Part shown: piece after piece, positions 42,510 through 51,679 of the stretch | Layout of the letters: each line of letters begins with the position of its first letter | Position numbering within the stretch: position 1 is the first letter of the stretch | NCBI GenBank assembly: GCA_900752815.1 | Contig: CAADWS010000099.1 | Coordinates: 41,248 to 105,247 of the forward strand | DNA length: 64,000 bases | Direction: 5' to 3' | DNA from: Bacteroidaceae bacterium | GTDB taxonomy: Bacteria; Bacteroidota; Bacteroidia; Bacteroidales; Bacteroidaceae | The notes under the pieces: generated by a model | The model's input: only the letters and a program-made list of their open reading frames with translations | Told to the model about the DNA's origin: nothing | Databases searched by the model: none | Made by a program: the position numbers and the translations under genes

Positions 42510-42917
42510 TGTTCCGGTATCCGGGGTTTTGACGACTTCCGGAAGGGGAGCGAGGCAGCCGTGTTGGAACGTATGCGGGAGGGGTAGCATGAACACCGGG
42601 CGGGAGGGTTGCGGCAGCCGAAAGACGGGCTGGCATGAAGGTGCCGTTTTGCTTTCCGTTCAGCCGGAAAAAATACAATCTGCAAAAAAATGCAGAAAAT
42701 TGTTCCTGGATGTTAGTTTTCCGGCGGACCGTTCTTGAAAAAATATGTATCTTTACGGCCAAAAAATAAAGCAGACTACCGACGGACTCTCCGGGAAACG
42801 GATGTTGCAGCCTTGTTCGGCACATGGTGCCGCCTGGCCAATACCCCGTTGAGAAGGGGGAAAGATAATCTGTCGGCAGTCGGAAATGTTTCCCAATCAT
42901 TCAAGGTTAAACAATCA

Positions 42918-44417
42918 ATGAAAAAAATTGTACTACTCCTCTTGATGCTGCCTTTCCTGGTAGCTGGTGCGCAGAACCAGGCAATGCCCAAACGTGAATT
43001 CCGTGGTGCGTGGATTCAGATTATCAACGGTCAGTTCCAAGGTATGAGCCGTGACCAGATGCAGGCTAATCTGACCCATCAGCTGAATACGTTGCAGCAG
43101 TGTGGGATTAATACTATCATCTTCCAGGTGCGTGGCGAGGCGGATGCCTTGTATGAAAGTCCTTATGAACCCTGGAGCCGCTTCCTTACCGGTACGCAGG
43201 GACTTGCACCTTCGCCCTACTGGGATCCTTTGGCCTGGATGGTGGAGGAATGCCACAAGCGGGCAATGGAACTGCACGCGTGGATTAATCCGTTCCGGGC
43301 CAAGACCAAAGGCACAACGGCTCTTTCGCCCAAGCATCCTTACCTGAAGAATCCGTCTCTGTTTTTCCAGTATGACAATCTGATACTTTTCGATCCCGGT
43401 ATCCCTGCCAATCGTGAGTACATCTGTAAGGTGGTGGCCGACATTGTCAAGCGCTATGACATCGACGGATTGCATATCGACGATTATTTTTATCCGTATC
43501 CGGCGCCCGGGCAGACCATTCCCGATGCAGCCACTTTCCAGGCCTACAATAATGGCATCAGCAACATTGACGACTGGCGCCGCTACAATGTGAACCGTTT
43601 TATGGAGATGCTCTATGAAACGGTGCACAGCGTGAAGCCTTGGGTGAAAGTGGGCGTGGCTCCTTTCGGCATTTACCATAACCAGAAGAACGGTTCCAAT
43701 ATTCCAGGAAGCCGTACGAACGGTCTGCAGAATTACGATAACCTCTATGCGGATGTGCTCTACTGGGTCAACAAGGGCTGGGTGGACTATAATGTGCCGC
43801 AAATCTATTGGGAAATCGGTCACAAGGCTGCAGACTATGACGAGCTGATTCGCTGGTGGTCGCGCTATGCCGTCAACCGTCCGCTCATCATCGGACAGGA
43901 CGTGGAGCGCACTGTGAAGGCCGCCGACCTGAACAATCCTTCCATCAACCAGATGCCGGCCAAATTTCAGCTGCAGCGCAATCTTCCCAATATCGACGGT
44001 TCCTGCCTGTGGTATTCGGCAGCCGTTGTCCGCAACGTCGGCAATTATGCAAGTGCCTTGCAGTCTTATTATCACCGCACGCCGGCCTTGCAGCCCGAAA
44101 TGCCCTTTATCGACGATGACCGTCCTGACCGGCCGCGCCATGTCAAGGACATGTGGATGCCCGACGGACTTTATCTCTTCTGGACAGCGCCGAAAGCGAA
44201 GAAGGAAATGGACCGTGCGCAATATTATGTGGTTTACCGCTTTGCCCCCGGGGAAAAGGTGGACCTTGACAAGGCCGAGAATATCGTGACCATCACGCCG
44301 CTTACCCTGGTGAAATTGCCCTATGTGGACGGCAAAACGAAATATACGTATGTCGTGACCGCCCTCGACCGGCTGCAGAACGAGTCGAAGGGAAGGAAGG
44401 AAAAAGTGCGGCTTTAA
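42918..44417 (+). CDS. GHL10-type glycoside hydrolase-like secreted protein (DUF187 family)
   Basis: About 499 residues. The start at 42918 gives a signal peptide (IVLLLLMLPFLVAGA). Residues about 25-340 form a TIM barrel of the GHL10/DUF187 type: REFRGAWIQIINGQFQGM, NTIIFQVRGEADALYESPYEPW, ELHAWINPFRAK, DGLHIDDYFYPYP with paired aspartates, and VPQIYWEIGH. A C-terminal fibronectin-III-like domain follows (DGLYLFWTAPKAKKEMDRAQYYVVYRF). Some related proteins act on peptidoglycan-type glycans, but activity for this subgroup is not settled. It stands alone between rplU-rpmA and thrA; thrA starts 46 bp after its stop. Confidence 0.85.
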   Translation: MKKIVLLLLMLPFLVAGAQNQAMPKREFRGAWIQIINGQFQGMSRDQMQANLTHQLNTLQQCGINTIIFQVRGEADALYESPYEPWSRFLTGTQGLAPSPYWDPLAWMVEECHKRAMELHAWINPFRAKTKGTTALSPKHPYLKNPSLFFQYDNLILFDPGIPANREYICKVVADIVKRYDIDGLHIDDYFYPYPAPGQTIPDAATFQAYNNGISNIDDWRRYNVNRFMEMLYETVHSVKPWVKVGVAPFGIYHNQKNGSNIPGSRTNGLQNYDNLYADVLYWVNKGWVDYNVPQIYWEIGHKAADYDELIRWWSRYAVNRPLIIGQDVERTVKAADLNNPSINQMPAKFQLQRNLPNIDGSCLWYSAAVVRNVGNYASALQSYYHRTPALQPEMPFIDDDRPDRPRHVKDMWMPDGLYLFWTAPKAKKEMDRAQYYVVYRFAPGEKVDLDKAENIVTITPLTLVKLPYVDGKTKYTYVVTALDRLQNESKGRKEKVRL

Positions 44418-44463
44418 TGCTCTTGTAAAAATATCCGTTTGTTATATAAATAAGATTTGACTG

Positions 44464-46887
44464 ATGAAAATCCTGAAGTTTGGCGGTTCGTCGGTGGGTA
44501 CCGCGAGCAGTATCCGCAATGTCAAGAAAATAGTGGAGGCAGTCTCCGGCCGTGTGATTGTGGTTGTTTCGGCATTGGGCGGCGTTACCGACCAGTTGCT
44601 GCGTATTTCCAAAAAGGCCGTGGCCGGCGACCTTACGTATTATACCGAGGTGGAATCGCTCGAATTACGCCATCACCAGCTGGTGGCGGAAGTGGTTCCC
44701 GTTGCGAGACAGGGCGAACTGTTGGGCAAGGTGGACGAACTCATCAACGAGTTGCGCAGCATTCTGCACGGTGTTTGTCTGATTCAGGACCTGACACCCA
44801 AAACCGAAGATGCCATCGTTTCGTATGGCGAGCGGCTTTCTTCGCTGGTATGCGCTGCCCTCATCGAAGGGGCTGTGCATAAGGATTCGCGCACTTTCAT
44901 CAAGACCCGTAAGGAGCACGGCAAGCATGTGGTCGACTTCGACGTGACCAACCGGTTGATTCGTGAGCACTTTCATGAGAATGAAGCTCTTGTTGTGACG
45001 GGTGGTTTCATTGCTTCGGATGCGGCTTCGGGCGTGACAACCAATCTGGGCCGCGGCGGTTCCGACTATACCGCTGCCATTCTGGCTGCTGCCCTCGACG
45101 CTGAAGTTCTCGAAATATGGACCGACGTAGACGGCTTCATGACGGCCGACCCCCGTGTTATCCCGACGGCTTATCCGATAGATGAACTGACTTATGATGA
45201 AGCAATGGAGTTGTGCAACTTTGGCGCGAAAGTCGTTTATCCTCCCACCATATTCCCCGTTTGCAGCAAGAATATCCCCATTTACATAAAGAATACGATG
45301 AACCCCGGCGCGAAGGGAAGTGTTATCCGTAGCGAGGTGGCGCCCAGCGAACGTCCGGTGTGCGGTATCTCTTCCGTCAACGAGATGAGTCTTGTGACGG
45401 TGAGCGGTTCGACCATGGTGGGCGTCATCGGTGTCAACCGCCGCATCTTCACCACGCTGGCGGCAGGCGGCATCAGTGTGTTCATGGTGGCGCAGACTTC
45501 GTCGGAAACCAGTACTTCTATCTGTATGCTGCCGGCCGATGCCCATCGTGCCTGCCGTCTGCTCGATGAGGAGTTTGCCAAGGAAATTGCTGACGGGGCG
45601 ATGAATCCGGCCCGCCTGCAGGAAAATCTGGCCACGGTTGCCGTTGTCGGCGAAGGCATGAAGCGTACACCGGGCATAGCCGGAAAACTTTTCAGCGTGC
45701 TGGGACGGAACGGTATCAGCGTTGTGGCCGTAGCCTTCGGTTCGTTGGGCATCAACATGTCCTTCGTCGTTGACCGTTCATTGTTGCGTAAATCTCTCAA
45801 TGTCATCCACGACAGTTTTTTCTTGAGTGAGTACCAGGAGTTGAATATCTTTTTGTGCGGCACTGGTACGGTTGGAGGATGTTTGTTGGAGCAGATTGCG
45901 GCACAGCGCGAGATGCTGATGCGCGAGAGAAACCTTAAGATTAATCTGGTGGGCGTATGCGGACGTTCTGCCGCGGCCTTCAACCGCGAAGGCATCGATC
46001 CCTCTCATTATCGTGAGGCGATGGAAAAAGGCAAAGGCGGTGTGGAGCGGATGATGCAGGAAATCATTGAGATGAATATCTTTAATCCGGTGTTTGTCGA
46101 CTGTACGGCGAGTGAGGAAGTGGCTGCGCAGTATGAGAACCTGCTTCGTCATAACATCCCGGTCGTGGCAGCGAACAAGACGGCGGCTTCGTCACCTTAT
46201 GAAAACTATCTGCGACTGAAAAATGCGGCGCGCGAACGCGGTGTGAAATTCCTTTTTGAAACCAACGTAGGAGCCGGTCTGCCGGTAATCAACACGATTA
46301 ACGACCTGATAGGTTCTGGTGACCGCATTCTGCGCATAGAGGCTGTGCTGAGCGGCACGCTGAATTATCTGTTCAACATGTTGTCGGAAAACGTGACCAT
46401 GAGCCAGGCCGTGCGGCTGGCAAAGGAGAACGGCTACAGTGAGCCGGATCCGCGCATCGACCTCTCGGGCAAGGATGTCGTCCGGAAGCTGACCATTCTG
46501 GCCCGCGAAAGTGGTTACCGGGTGGAAGTTGAGGATGTGGAGTGCCGGACTTTCATTCCGCAGGAGATTTTTTCTGGTTCCGAGGAGGATTTCTGGAAGC
46601 GGTTGCCCGAACTGGATGAATGGTTTGAGACTGAGCGCCGCCGTCTGGCTGCCGCCGGGAAGCGCTGGCGCTTTGTTGCCGAGTGGTCCGACGGTAAGGG
46701 GCGTGTAGGCTTGCGTGAAGTGGAACAGGGACATCCGTTCTACGACCTGGAGGGTTCCAACAACATCATACTGTTGACCACCGAGCGCTATTGTGAGTAT
46801 CCGATGCTCATCCAGGGCTACGGCGCCGGAGCGGCTGTGACGGCAGCCGGAGTATTTGCCGACATTATGCGCGTGGCGCATGTCTGA
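44464..46887 (+). CDS. thrA: Bifunctional aspartate kinase / homoserine dehydrogenase I
   Basis: An 807-residue protein. The N-terminal aspartokinase starts MKILKFGGSSVGTASSI and has TNLGRGGSDYTAAILAAALDA. Paired ACT domains at about 310-450 (VTVSGSTMVGVIGVNRRIF, GKLFSVLGRNGISVVAVAFGS) usually bind threonine as feedback inhibitor. The C-terminal homoserine dehydrogenase begins LNIFLCGTGTVGGCLLEQI (NAD(P) loop) and contains ANKTAASSPYENYLRL and GVKFLFETNVGAGLPVINT. It catalyses the first and third steps from aspartate to threonine and methionine. In Bacteroides I would expect a phosphoglycerate-mutase-like gene and thrC directly downstream; here the next gene is maeB on the other strand. Confidence 0.97.
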   Translation: MKILKFGGSSVGTASSIRNVKKIVEAVSGRVIVVVSALGGVTDQLLRISKKAVAGDLTYYTEVESLELRHHQLVAEVVPVARQGELLGKVDELINELRSILHGVCLIQDLTPKTEDAIVSYGERLSSLVCAALIEGAVHKDSRTFIKTRKEHGKHVVDFDVTNRLIREHFHENEALVVTGGFIASDAASGVTTNLGRGGSDYTAAILAAALDAEVLEIWTDVDGFMTADPRVIPTAYPIDELTYDEAMELCNFGAKVVYPPTIFPVCSKNIPIYIKNTMNPGAKGSVIRSEVAPSERPVCGISSVNEMSLVTVSGSTMVGVIGVNRRIFTTLAAGGISVFMVAQTSSETSTSICMLPADAHRACRLLDEEFAKEIADGAMNPARLQENLATVAVVGEGMKRTPGIAGKLFSVLGRNGISVVAVAFGSLGINMSFVVDRSLLRKSLNVIHDSFFLSEYQELNIFLCGTGTVGGCLLEQIAAQREMLMRERNLKINLVGVCGRSAAAFNREGIDPSHYREAMEKGKGGVERMMQEIIEMNIFNPVFVDCTASEEVAAQYENLLRHNIPVVAANKTAASSPYENYLRLKNAARERGVKFLFETNVGAGLPVINTINDLIGSGDRILRIEAVLSGTLNYLFNMLSENVTMSQAVRLAKENGYSEPDPRIDLSGKDVVRKLTILARESGYRVEVEDVECRTFIPQEIFSGSEEDFWKRLPELDEWFETERRRLAAAGKRWRFVAEWSDGKGRVGLREVEQGHPFYDLEGSNNIILLTTERYCEYPMLIQGYGAGAAVTAAGVFADIMRVAHV

Positions 46888-46933
46888 TGTTCAGGAGGGC
46901 CGGCGAGGCTTTCCGGATGAATTTGATAATGAG

Positions 46934-46976
46934 GTCCCGGGCTGCTGTGACAGGCGCCCGGGCCTTTTCTTCTGGC
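46934..46976 (+). terminator. Terminator of thrA
   Basis: GGTCCCGGGC pairs with GCCCGGGCC across a short loop, with one bulged base, followed by TTTTCTT. It lies about 45 bp after the stop codon. Confidence 0.6.
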
Positions 46977-47037
46977 AGAGGTGCAACGTCTTTTGTGCAG
47001 GCTGCCTGTTCCTTGCCTAAGCGGATAAACAAACAAG

Positions 47038-47083
47038 CGAAAGGCTGCCTTCGCCACTTGCGTGTGGGGGAGACAGCCTTTCG
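47038..47083 (-). terminator. Terminator of the malic enzyme gene
   Basis: CGAAAGGCTG (47038-47047) and CAGCCTTTCG (47074-47083) form a perfect 10-bp stem. On the minus strand the stem is followed by CTTGTTTGTTT. It lies 27 bp beyond the maeB stop. Confidence 0.7.
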
Positions 47084-47110
47084 TAAGGTTTCTGTACTGG
47101 ACCTTGAGAT

Positions 47111-49396
47111 TTACTTCTGTTTCTTTTCCTCAACGATGGCATCGATGACGGCTACGGCCGTGATGTTGATGATGTCGCGTACGGAGCATTCGAAGTCGGT
47201 GAAGTGAATCGGTTTGTTCAATCCCATTTGGATGGGGCCGAGCACTTCGCCGTCCTCAACCATGGCCTTAATCATCTTGTAGGATGCATTGGCGCTGGTC
47301 AGGTTGGGGAATATCAGGGTGTTGACATCCATGCCCTTCAGTCTGGTGAAAGGATATTTCTCGTCGCGCAGTTCGCGGTCGAGGGCAAAGTTGACCTGCA
47401 TTTCGCCGTCGATGGCCAAATCGGGGCATTCCCGCTGCAGTTCTTCCACCACTTCGTGCACCATGGCCGGGCTTCCCGTGGCGTCGGTACCGAAGTTGGA
47501 GTAGGAAAGCATGGCGATGACCGGCGTACGGTTGAAGAAGCGTACGGTCGAAGCCGAAAGTTTGGCAATATCGATAAGTGCCTCTTTGTTCGGATGGCGG
47601 TTGATAAGAGTGTCGGCTACGAAATAGATGCCTTTTTTGGAACTGATGAGATGCATCGTTCCGAAATGCTTGTATTCCTTGCGTGTGCCGATAACTTCCT
47701 TTGCCACCTTGATGGTGTTGGAGTATTTGGTGTAAAGGCCGGTGATGAATGCGTCGGCGTCGCCTGTTTCCACCATCATCATGCCGAAGTAGTTGCGTTC
47801 ATACATCTTGTCGATGGCTTCCTGAAGGGTGTAGCCTTCGCGCTGTTTCTTCCGGGCCAGAATTTCGGCGTAACGGTAGCGTTTTTCAGCCTGGTCGTTG
47901 TTGCGGAGGTTGAGCACTTCCACGCCCTCGAGATTGAGGTCCATTTCTTCAGCCATTTTCCGGATTTGCACGTCGTTGCCCAGAAGAATGGGGTGGCAGA
48001 TGCCTTCTTCGTGGGCGCGGATGGCGGCCTGCAGCATGTTGGGGTGCGTGCCTTCGGCGAAGACCACGCGCTTGGGATTCAGGCGTGCAGTGTCATAGAG
48101 GTTTTGTGTGAACTTGGTTTCCTGTCCCATGAGTTCGCGCAGGTGCTGGCGGTAGGCCTTCCAGTCGGTAATCTGCTTCCGTGCCACGCCGCTTTCCATG
48201 GCAGCCTTGGCCACGGCCATGGACACTTCGGTAATGAGGCGCGGGTCAACGGGCTTCGGGATGAAGTAGTCAGGACCGAACGTGAAATTGCGCACGTGGT
48301 AGGCACGGTTGACGATGTCGGGCACCGGGCGGCGGGCCAGGTCGGCAATGGCGCGGGCGGCAGCCTGCTTCATTTCCTCGTTGATGGCGGTGGCTGCGGT
48401 GTCGAGTGCGCCGCGGAAGATGTAGGGGAAACCGATGACGTTGTTGATTTGGTTGGGGTAGTCCGTGCGGCCCGTACTCATGAGCACGTCAGGGCGTGCG
48501 GCTTTGGCATCTTCATAAGAAATTTCGGGCACGGGGTTGGCCAGTGCGAAAATGATGGGCTTTTCGGCCATGGAGCGTACCATGTCCTGCGTGAGGACAT
48601 TGCCTTTGGAAAGGCCGACAAAGACGTCGGCACCCTTGATGGCATCGGCGAGGGTGTGAACGTCGGTGCGGCTGGTGGCAAATTCGGCTTTTTGCTCGTT
48701 GAGGTCGGTACGTTCGGTGGTGATGGCGCCCTTGGAGTCGAGCATGACGATGTTCTCACGGCGCAGGCCGAAGGAACAGTAGAGGCGTGTGCAGGAGATG
48801 GCGGCAGCTCCGGCACCGTTGACCACGAGCTTGACATCTTCGATGCGTTTTCCTGCCACTTCCAGGGCGTTGAGCAGTCCGGCAGCCGAGATGATGGCTG
48901 TGCCGTGCTGGTCGTCGTGCATCACGGGGATATCGAGTTCTTCTTTCAGGCGGCGTTCGATTTCGAAGCATTCGGGCGCCTTGATGTCTTCCAGGTTGAT
49001 GCCTCCGAAGGTCGGTGCAATAGCCTTGACCGCCTGGATGAATTTTTCAGGGTCTTTTTCGTCGACTTCAATGTCGAAGGCATCGACGCCGGCATAAATT
49101 TTGAAGAGCAGGCTTTTACCTTCCATCACGGGTTTACCGCTGACGGCACCAATGTCGCCCAGTCCGAGTACGGCCGTACCGTTGGAGATGACGGCTACCA
49201 GGTTGCCTTTGTTGGTGTAGCGGTAGGCATCCTGTGGATTCTTCTGGATTTCCAGACAGGGCTCGGCCACGCCGGGCGAATAGGCCAGCGAAAGGTCGGT
49301 CTGTGTGCGGTATGGCTTGGTGGGGACGACTTCAATCTTTCCCGGCTTGCCTTGTTCGTGATAGAGCAGGGCTGCTTCTTTTGTAATCTTTACCAT
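47111..49396 (-). CDS. maeB: NADP-dependent malic enzyme with phosphotransacetylase-like domain
   Basis: About 761 residues. The start at 49394-49396 reads [28 protein letters not shown]. The N-terminal malic enzyme half shows [62 protein letters not shown] and [10 protein letters not shown]. The C-terminal ~330 residues resemble phosphate acetyltransferase ([36 protein letters not shown]); in MaeB this part is regulatory, not catalytic. The enzyme converts malate to pyruvate and CO2 with NADPH formation. CAAAGATA (49461-49468) gives a minus-strand TATCTTTG -7 box about 65 nt upstream. A 760-codon antisense frame across the gene is a shadow. Confidence 0.95.
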   Translation of the reverse strand: MVKITKEAALLYHEQGKPGKIEVVPTKPYRTQTDLSLAYSPGVAEPCLEIQKNPQDAYRYTNKGNLVAVISNGTAVLGLGDIGAVSGKPVMEGKSLLFKIYAGVDAFDIEVDEKDPEKFIQAVKAIAPTFGGINLEDIKAPECFEIERRLKEELDIPVMHDDQHGTAIISAAGLLNALEVAGKRIEDVKLVVNGAGAAAISCTRLYCSFGLRRENIVMLDSKGAITTERTDLNEQKAEFATSRTDVHTLADAIKGADVFVGLSKGNVLTQDMVRSMAEKPIIFALANPVPEISYEDAKAARPDVLMSTGRTDYPNQINNVIGFPYIFRGALDTAATAINEEMKQAAARAIADLARRPVPDIVNRAYHVRNFTFGPDYFIPKPVDPRLITEVSMAVAKAAMESGVARKQITDWKAYRQHLRELMGQETKFTQNLYDTARLNPKRVVFAEGTHPNMLQAAIRAHEEGICHPILLGNDVQIRKMAEEMDLNLEGVEVLNLRNNDQAEKRYRYAEILARKKQREGYTLQEAIDKMYERNYFGMMMVETGDADAFITGLYTKYSNTIKVAKEVIGTRKEYKHFGTMHLISSKKGIYFVADTLINRHPNKEALIDIAKLSASTVRFFNRTPVIAMLSYSNFGTDATGSPAMVHEVVEELQRECPDLAIDGEMQVNFALDRELRDEKYPFTRLKGMDVNTLIFPNLTSANASYKMIKAMVEDGEVLGPIQMGLNKPIHFTDFECSVRDIINITAVAVIDAIVEEKKQK

Positions 49397-49653
49397 AGTG
49401 ACAGTAAACAATATGTGTTGTTATTCTTCAGATATCAGCTTATCATCGTATTTCCGGATGCAAAGATAGTGATTTATGCACAATGATGTTTGCGTGTTTT
49501 GTCCTTTTTTCTTCGGTTACGGCTGTTGCCGGCCGGCTGTGGAGAATTGTGGAGTGTCGGGGCTGTGCGGAACGGTTGCAGACTGTTTTTTTCTGCCCTG
49601 CATTTTTATGAAAATTTAAGTTGTCGGTCCTTCTCTTCCCCTCGGTGGAAGGA

Positions 49654-49737
49654 CTGTTCCGGATTTCGGCGCTACGGTCGTAGCTACAGTTTTTCCGAAA
49701 GTAGGCTTAGTTTTTTCTGTCGGCGGAACAGAAATGG
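49654..49737 (-). repeat. 21-bp repeat array, degenerate (linked to hairpin RNA element 3)
   Basis: Units at 49717-49737, 49696-49716, 49675-49695 and 49654-49674 keep 21-bp phase. On the minus strand the best unit, at 49696-49716, reads CTAAGCCTACTTTCG; flanking units retain the CTGT start or an A-tail only. It starts 13 bp beyond the terminator of hairpin RNA element 3 and reads in the same direction as that RNA. The core overlaps AAAGTAGGCTTAG on the plus strand. Confidence 0.5.
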
Positions 49738-49749
49738 CTTTTTCCTGAC

Positions 49750-49832
49750 GGAAAAAGCGGGAAGATGAGCGCTTTGTCTCGTCTTCCCGCTTTTGCATTG
49801 CAAATATAATAAGGAATGCAGAAAAATCCAAA
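49750..49832 (-). ncRNA. Short hairpin RNA with its own promoter (element 3)
   Basis: On the minus strand TTTG (49829-49832), 20-nt spacer, TATATTTG (49801-49808). Seven nucleotides after the -7 element begins a perfect 13-bp stem (49782-49794 with 49753-49765, AAAAGCGGGAAGA and its complement) with a 16-nt loop; the T-run is partly inside the stem (TTTTTCC). The predicted RNA is about 45 nt. It lies between maeB and the outer-membrane barrel gene, both on the minus strand, but about 185 bp beyond the barrel gene's stop and about 350 bp before the maeB start region, so it is not an obvious leader for either. Confidence 0.6.
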
Positions 49833-50017
49833 TTCCCGTTAAGAATCTTTCACATTGGAAACCGCTGGTTTGCCGGTCGTTGGGATGAGAAAGCAAGGGG
49901 AGAAAAAAGCGGGTGCCGTTCCGCTTGTTCGGACTTCTTGAGGCAGGCCGGACCGGGTTGGCGGGTGGGCCGACCTTCTGTCAGTTCTTGCTTCCGGTTC
50001 TTTGGGCTGGCGAAGTC

Positions 50018-50515
50018 TCAGAACCGGTATGTCATCGTAAGACCGATATTGCGGAATCCGTGGTCCACGAGGCCCGAATGGTCGCCCAGGGCAATGGCCA
50101 CCATGGGGCGGTAGTCAAGTCCTACGCTCAGAGGGATGTCCTTTAGGGTAAATCCGAATCCAAGCGTGCCGACCGGGCCGAGCATAACGCCGTTGTAGCC
50201 GTCGTCGTGCTTGCCGTAATCGACGAAGCCGATGCCGGCTCCCACGCCGCCCCAGAATTTCCAGGTACCGAATCTGGGTGTCCAGTCGCTCCATTGTCTG
50301 ATGTTCCAGTTGTAGACGCCTTGTGCGAGAAAACCTTTGTCAAGGTCGAAGATACCGGCTGTGACGTCCAGAAAGTTTTTCTGGTTGAAATGATACTGGT
50401 ATTCAAGGTCAAGAGTGGAACCTCCCATGTGGAAACCGATGGCATGGGGAGTGCTTTGGGCACTTGCCAGCAGAGCGCCGGCTGCAAAAATGAGAGTGAG
50501 CAGATGTTTCTTCAT
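50018..50515 (-). CDS. Small outer-membrane beta-barrel protein
   Basis: A 165-residue protein with signal peptide (LLTLIFAAGALLASA). The mature part is built of alternating strands with aromatic girdles (HAIGFHMGGSTLDLEYQYHF, FLDVTAGIFDLDKGFLAQGVYNW, FWGGVGAGIGFVDYG, GTLGFGFTLKDIPLSVGLDYRP) and ends in YRF, a terminal aromatic residue typical of BAM substrates. Size fits an eight-stranded OmpX/PagP-like barrel; ligand unknown. It is divergent from the TetR gene, with a palindromic promoter region between them that could be that regulator's operator. Confidence 0.8.
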   Translation of the reverse strand: MKKHLLTLIFAAGALLASAQSTPHAIGFHMGGSTLDLEYQYHFNQKNFLDVTAGIFDLDKGFLAQGVYNWNIRQWSDWTPRFGTWKFWGGVGAGIGFVDYGKHDDGYNGVMLGPVGTLGFGFTLKDIPLSVGLDYRPMVAIALGDHSGLVDHGFRNIGLTMTYRF

Positions 50516-50903
50516 GATGTGTTGGTTTTAATTGTTTGTCGTTCTTGTTCTGTGCAGGCAGGAAATGCGGTGACGGCGATGGTCCCGGCTGCATGGTTGC
50601 GGCTGTGCCTGTGCCGGCGATGTCCTGCCTTTCGACAAATGTACGGATAATATTTGGATACATTTGTCTTTTTAACAAGCATTAAAGTTGGGCCAGGCGC
50701 CTTTTTTGTTTGGTGGCGAGGAGAATTGCCGGTACAAGGGCGAAGGGCTGGCGGTAGGGATTTACAAGCGAATCTGGCAATCCTGTGTCCTTCCGTTTTT
50801 CGTTTTCATTTACTTTTTGTATTTTTGCTCCTGACCCGGCTATTGCCGCATATCACGGCTGTTTCCGGATGTTATATATCGGAATATTGAAAAACATACA
50901 AAC
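50516..50903. other. Divergent region between the barrel gene and the TetR gene
   Basis: Holds the 10-bp inverted repeat at 50634-50668 and TATTTTTG around 50818-50825, a probable -7 box for the TetR gene with a leader of about 75 nt. No other gene is seen. Confidence 0.5.
50634..50668. promoter_or_regulatory. Palindromic divergent promoter/operator candidate
   Basis: GACAAATGTA (50634-50643) and its exact complement TACATTTGTC (50659-50668) flank 15 nt. Each arm contains a TACATTTG -7 box pointing outward: toward the barrel gene on the minus strand and toward the TetR gene on the plus strand. A perfect palindrome of this size between a regulator and a divergent gene is typical of a repressor operator, but neither box has a clear TTTG 20 nt upstream. 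Confidence 0.5.
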
Positions 50904-51572
50904 GTGAAACGAACGCTCCAATCGTCCAGAATCTTCCGGGAGGAAGCCCGGACGCGCATCATCGAATTGGCGAAGAAGGAATTTATTTCGAAAGGCATCC
51001 GCCAGGTGAAAATGGATGATTTTGCGCATGCTTTGTCCATGTCGAAGCGCACGCTCTATCGGATTTTCGCCGACAAGGAGTCGTTGTTGCTGGCCTGCAT
51101 TCAGGAAAGGCACAGTTATTTCAAGGCGTTGGCGGAGAAAAAGCAGCAGGAAACGGACAATGTGCTCGAAATCATTGTGCACGACAGTTATGTCCGCATG
51201 CAATGGCTTCGGGAAGTGTCGCCGCTCTTCTTTGTCGAAATCGGCCGCTACCCAAGGGTGATGGAATATATGACGGGAGAGCGCAACCGCTATATTGACC
51301 ATGCAGTGGGATTTCTGCAGGGCGGTGTGGAGCAAGGGGTGTTTCGCAAGGATGTGGATTTCCGCCTGGTTATGTCTTTGCTGCTGGTACAGATGAACCG
51401 GGCCATAGCAGAGCATTTTTATGAAGTGTTTTCGCCGGCAGAAGTGTTCCGCCATCAGGTAGTTTTCTTTTTCAGAGGTTGCACAACGGCGAAAGGTATG
51501 GCCCAGATGGATGCCCTGATTGAGGAAATGGACCGCCAGCTGTTTCCGGAACTGAGCCCGTCGAAGCCCTGA
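50904..51572 (+). CDS. TetR/AcrR-family transcriptional regulator
   Basis: A 222-residue protein starting with GTG at 50904. The N-terminal helix-turn-helix is clear: EARTRIIELAKKEFISKGIRQVKMDDFAHALSMSKRTLYRIFADKESLL. The remaining helices form the ligand/dimer domain, with no recognised ligand pocket motif. Members repress neighbouring or divergent genes until an inducer binds. The divergent barrel gene, with a palindrome between, is the natural candidate target; the ABC ATPase gene 107 bp downstream is another. TATTTTTG near 50818 would be its own -7 box. Confidence 0.9.
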   Translation: MKRTLQSSRIFREEARTRIIELAKKEFISKGIRQVKMDDFAHALSMSKRTLYRIFADKESLLLACIQERHSYFKALAEKKQQETDNVLEIIVHDSYVRMQWLREVSPLFFVEIGRYPRVMEYMTGERNRYIDHAVGFLQGGVEQGVFRKDVDFRLVMSLLLVQMNRAIAEHFYEVFSPAEVFRHQVVFFFRGCTTAKGMAQMDALIEEMDRQLFPELSPSKP

Positions 51573-51679
51573 TGCGGGCGTGTTCGTGCCCGGCATCTGG
51601 CGTGTCAGCCATCCGTCGCCTTTGCTAAAAAAAGTCTGTAACCCCGTTTCTCTTCTCTTTTCTTTGTACCTTTGCGGGA

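Larger units (their letters stand above)
42164..42917. other. 750-bp stretch between rpmA and the GHL10-type gene
   Basis: Contains the rpmA terminator hairpin, 21-bp array B and its 11-bp palindrome. TATCTTTA around 42749-42756 resembles a -7 box for the next gene. Open frames over this stretch, on both strands, are low-complexity peptides generated by the array or by G-rich sequence, and I call none of them. Confidence 0.5.

Noticed and set aside
47204..49486. 760-codon open frame on the plus strand across the malic enzyme gene
   Set aside because: It is antisense to a well-conserved gene with clear motifs; its translation is rich in Gly, Val, His and Phe as expected for the complement of GC-rich coding sequence.
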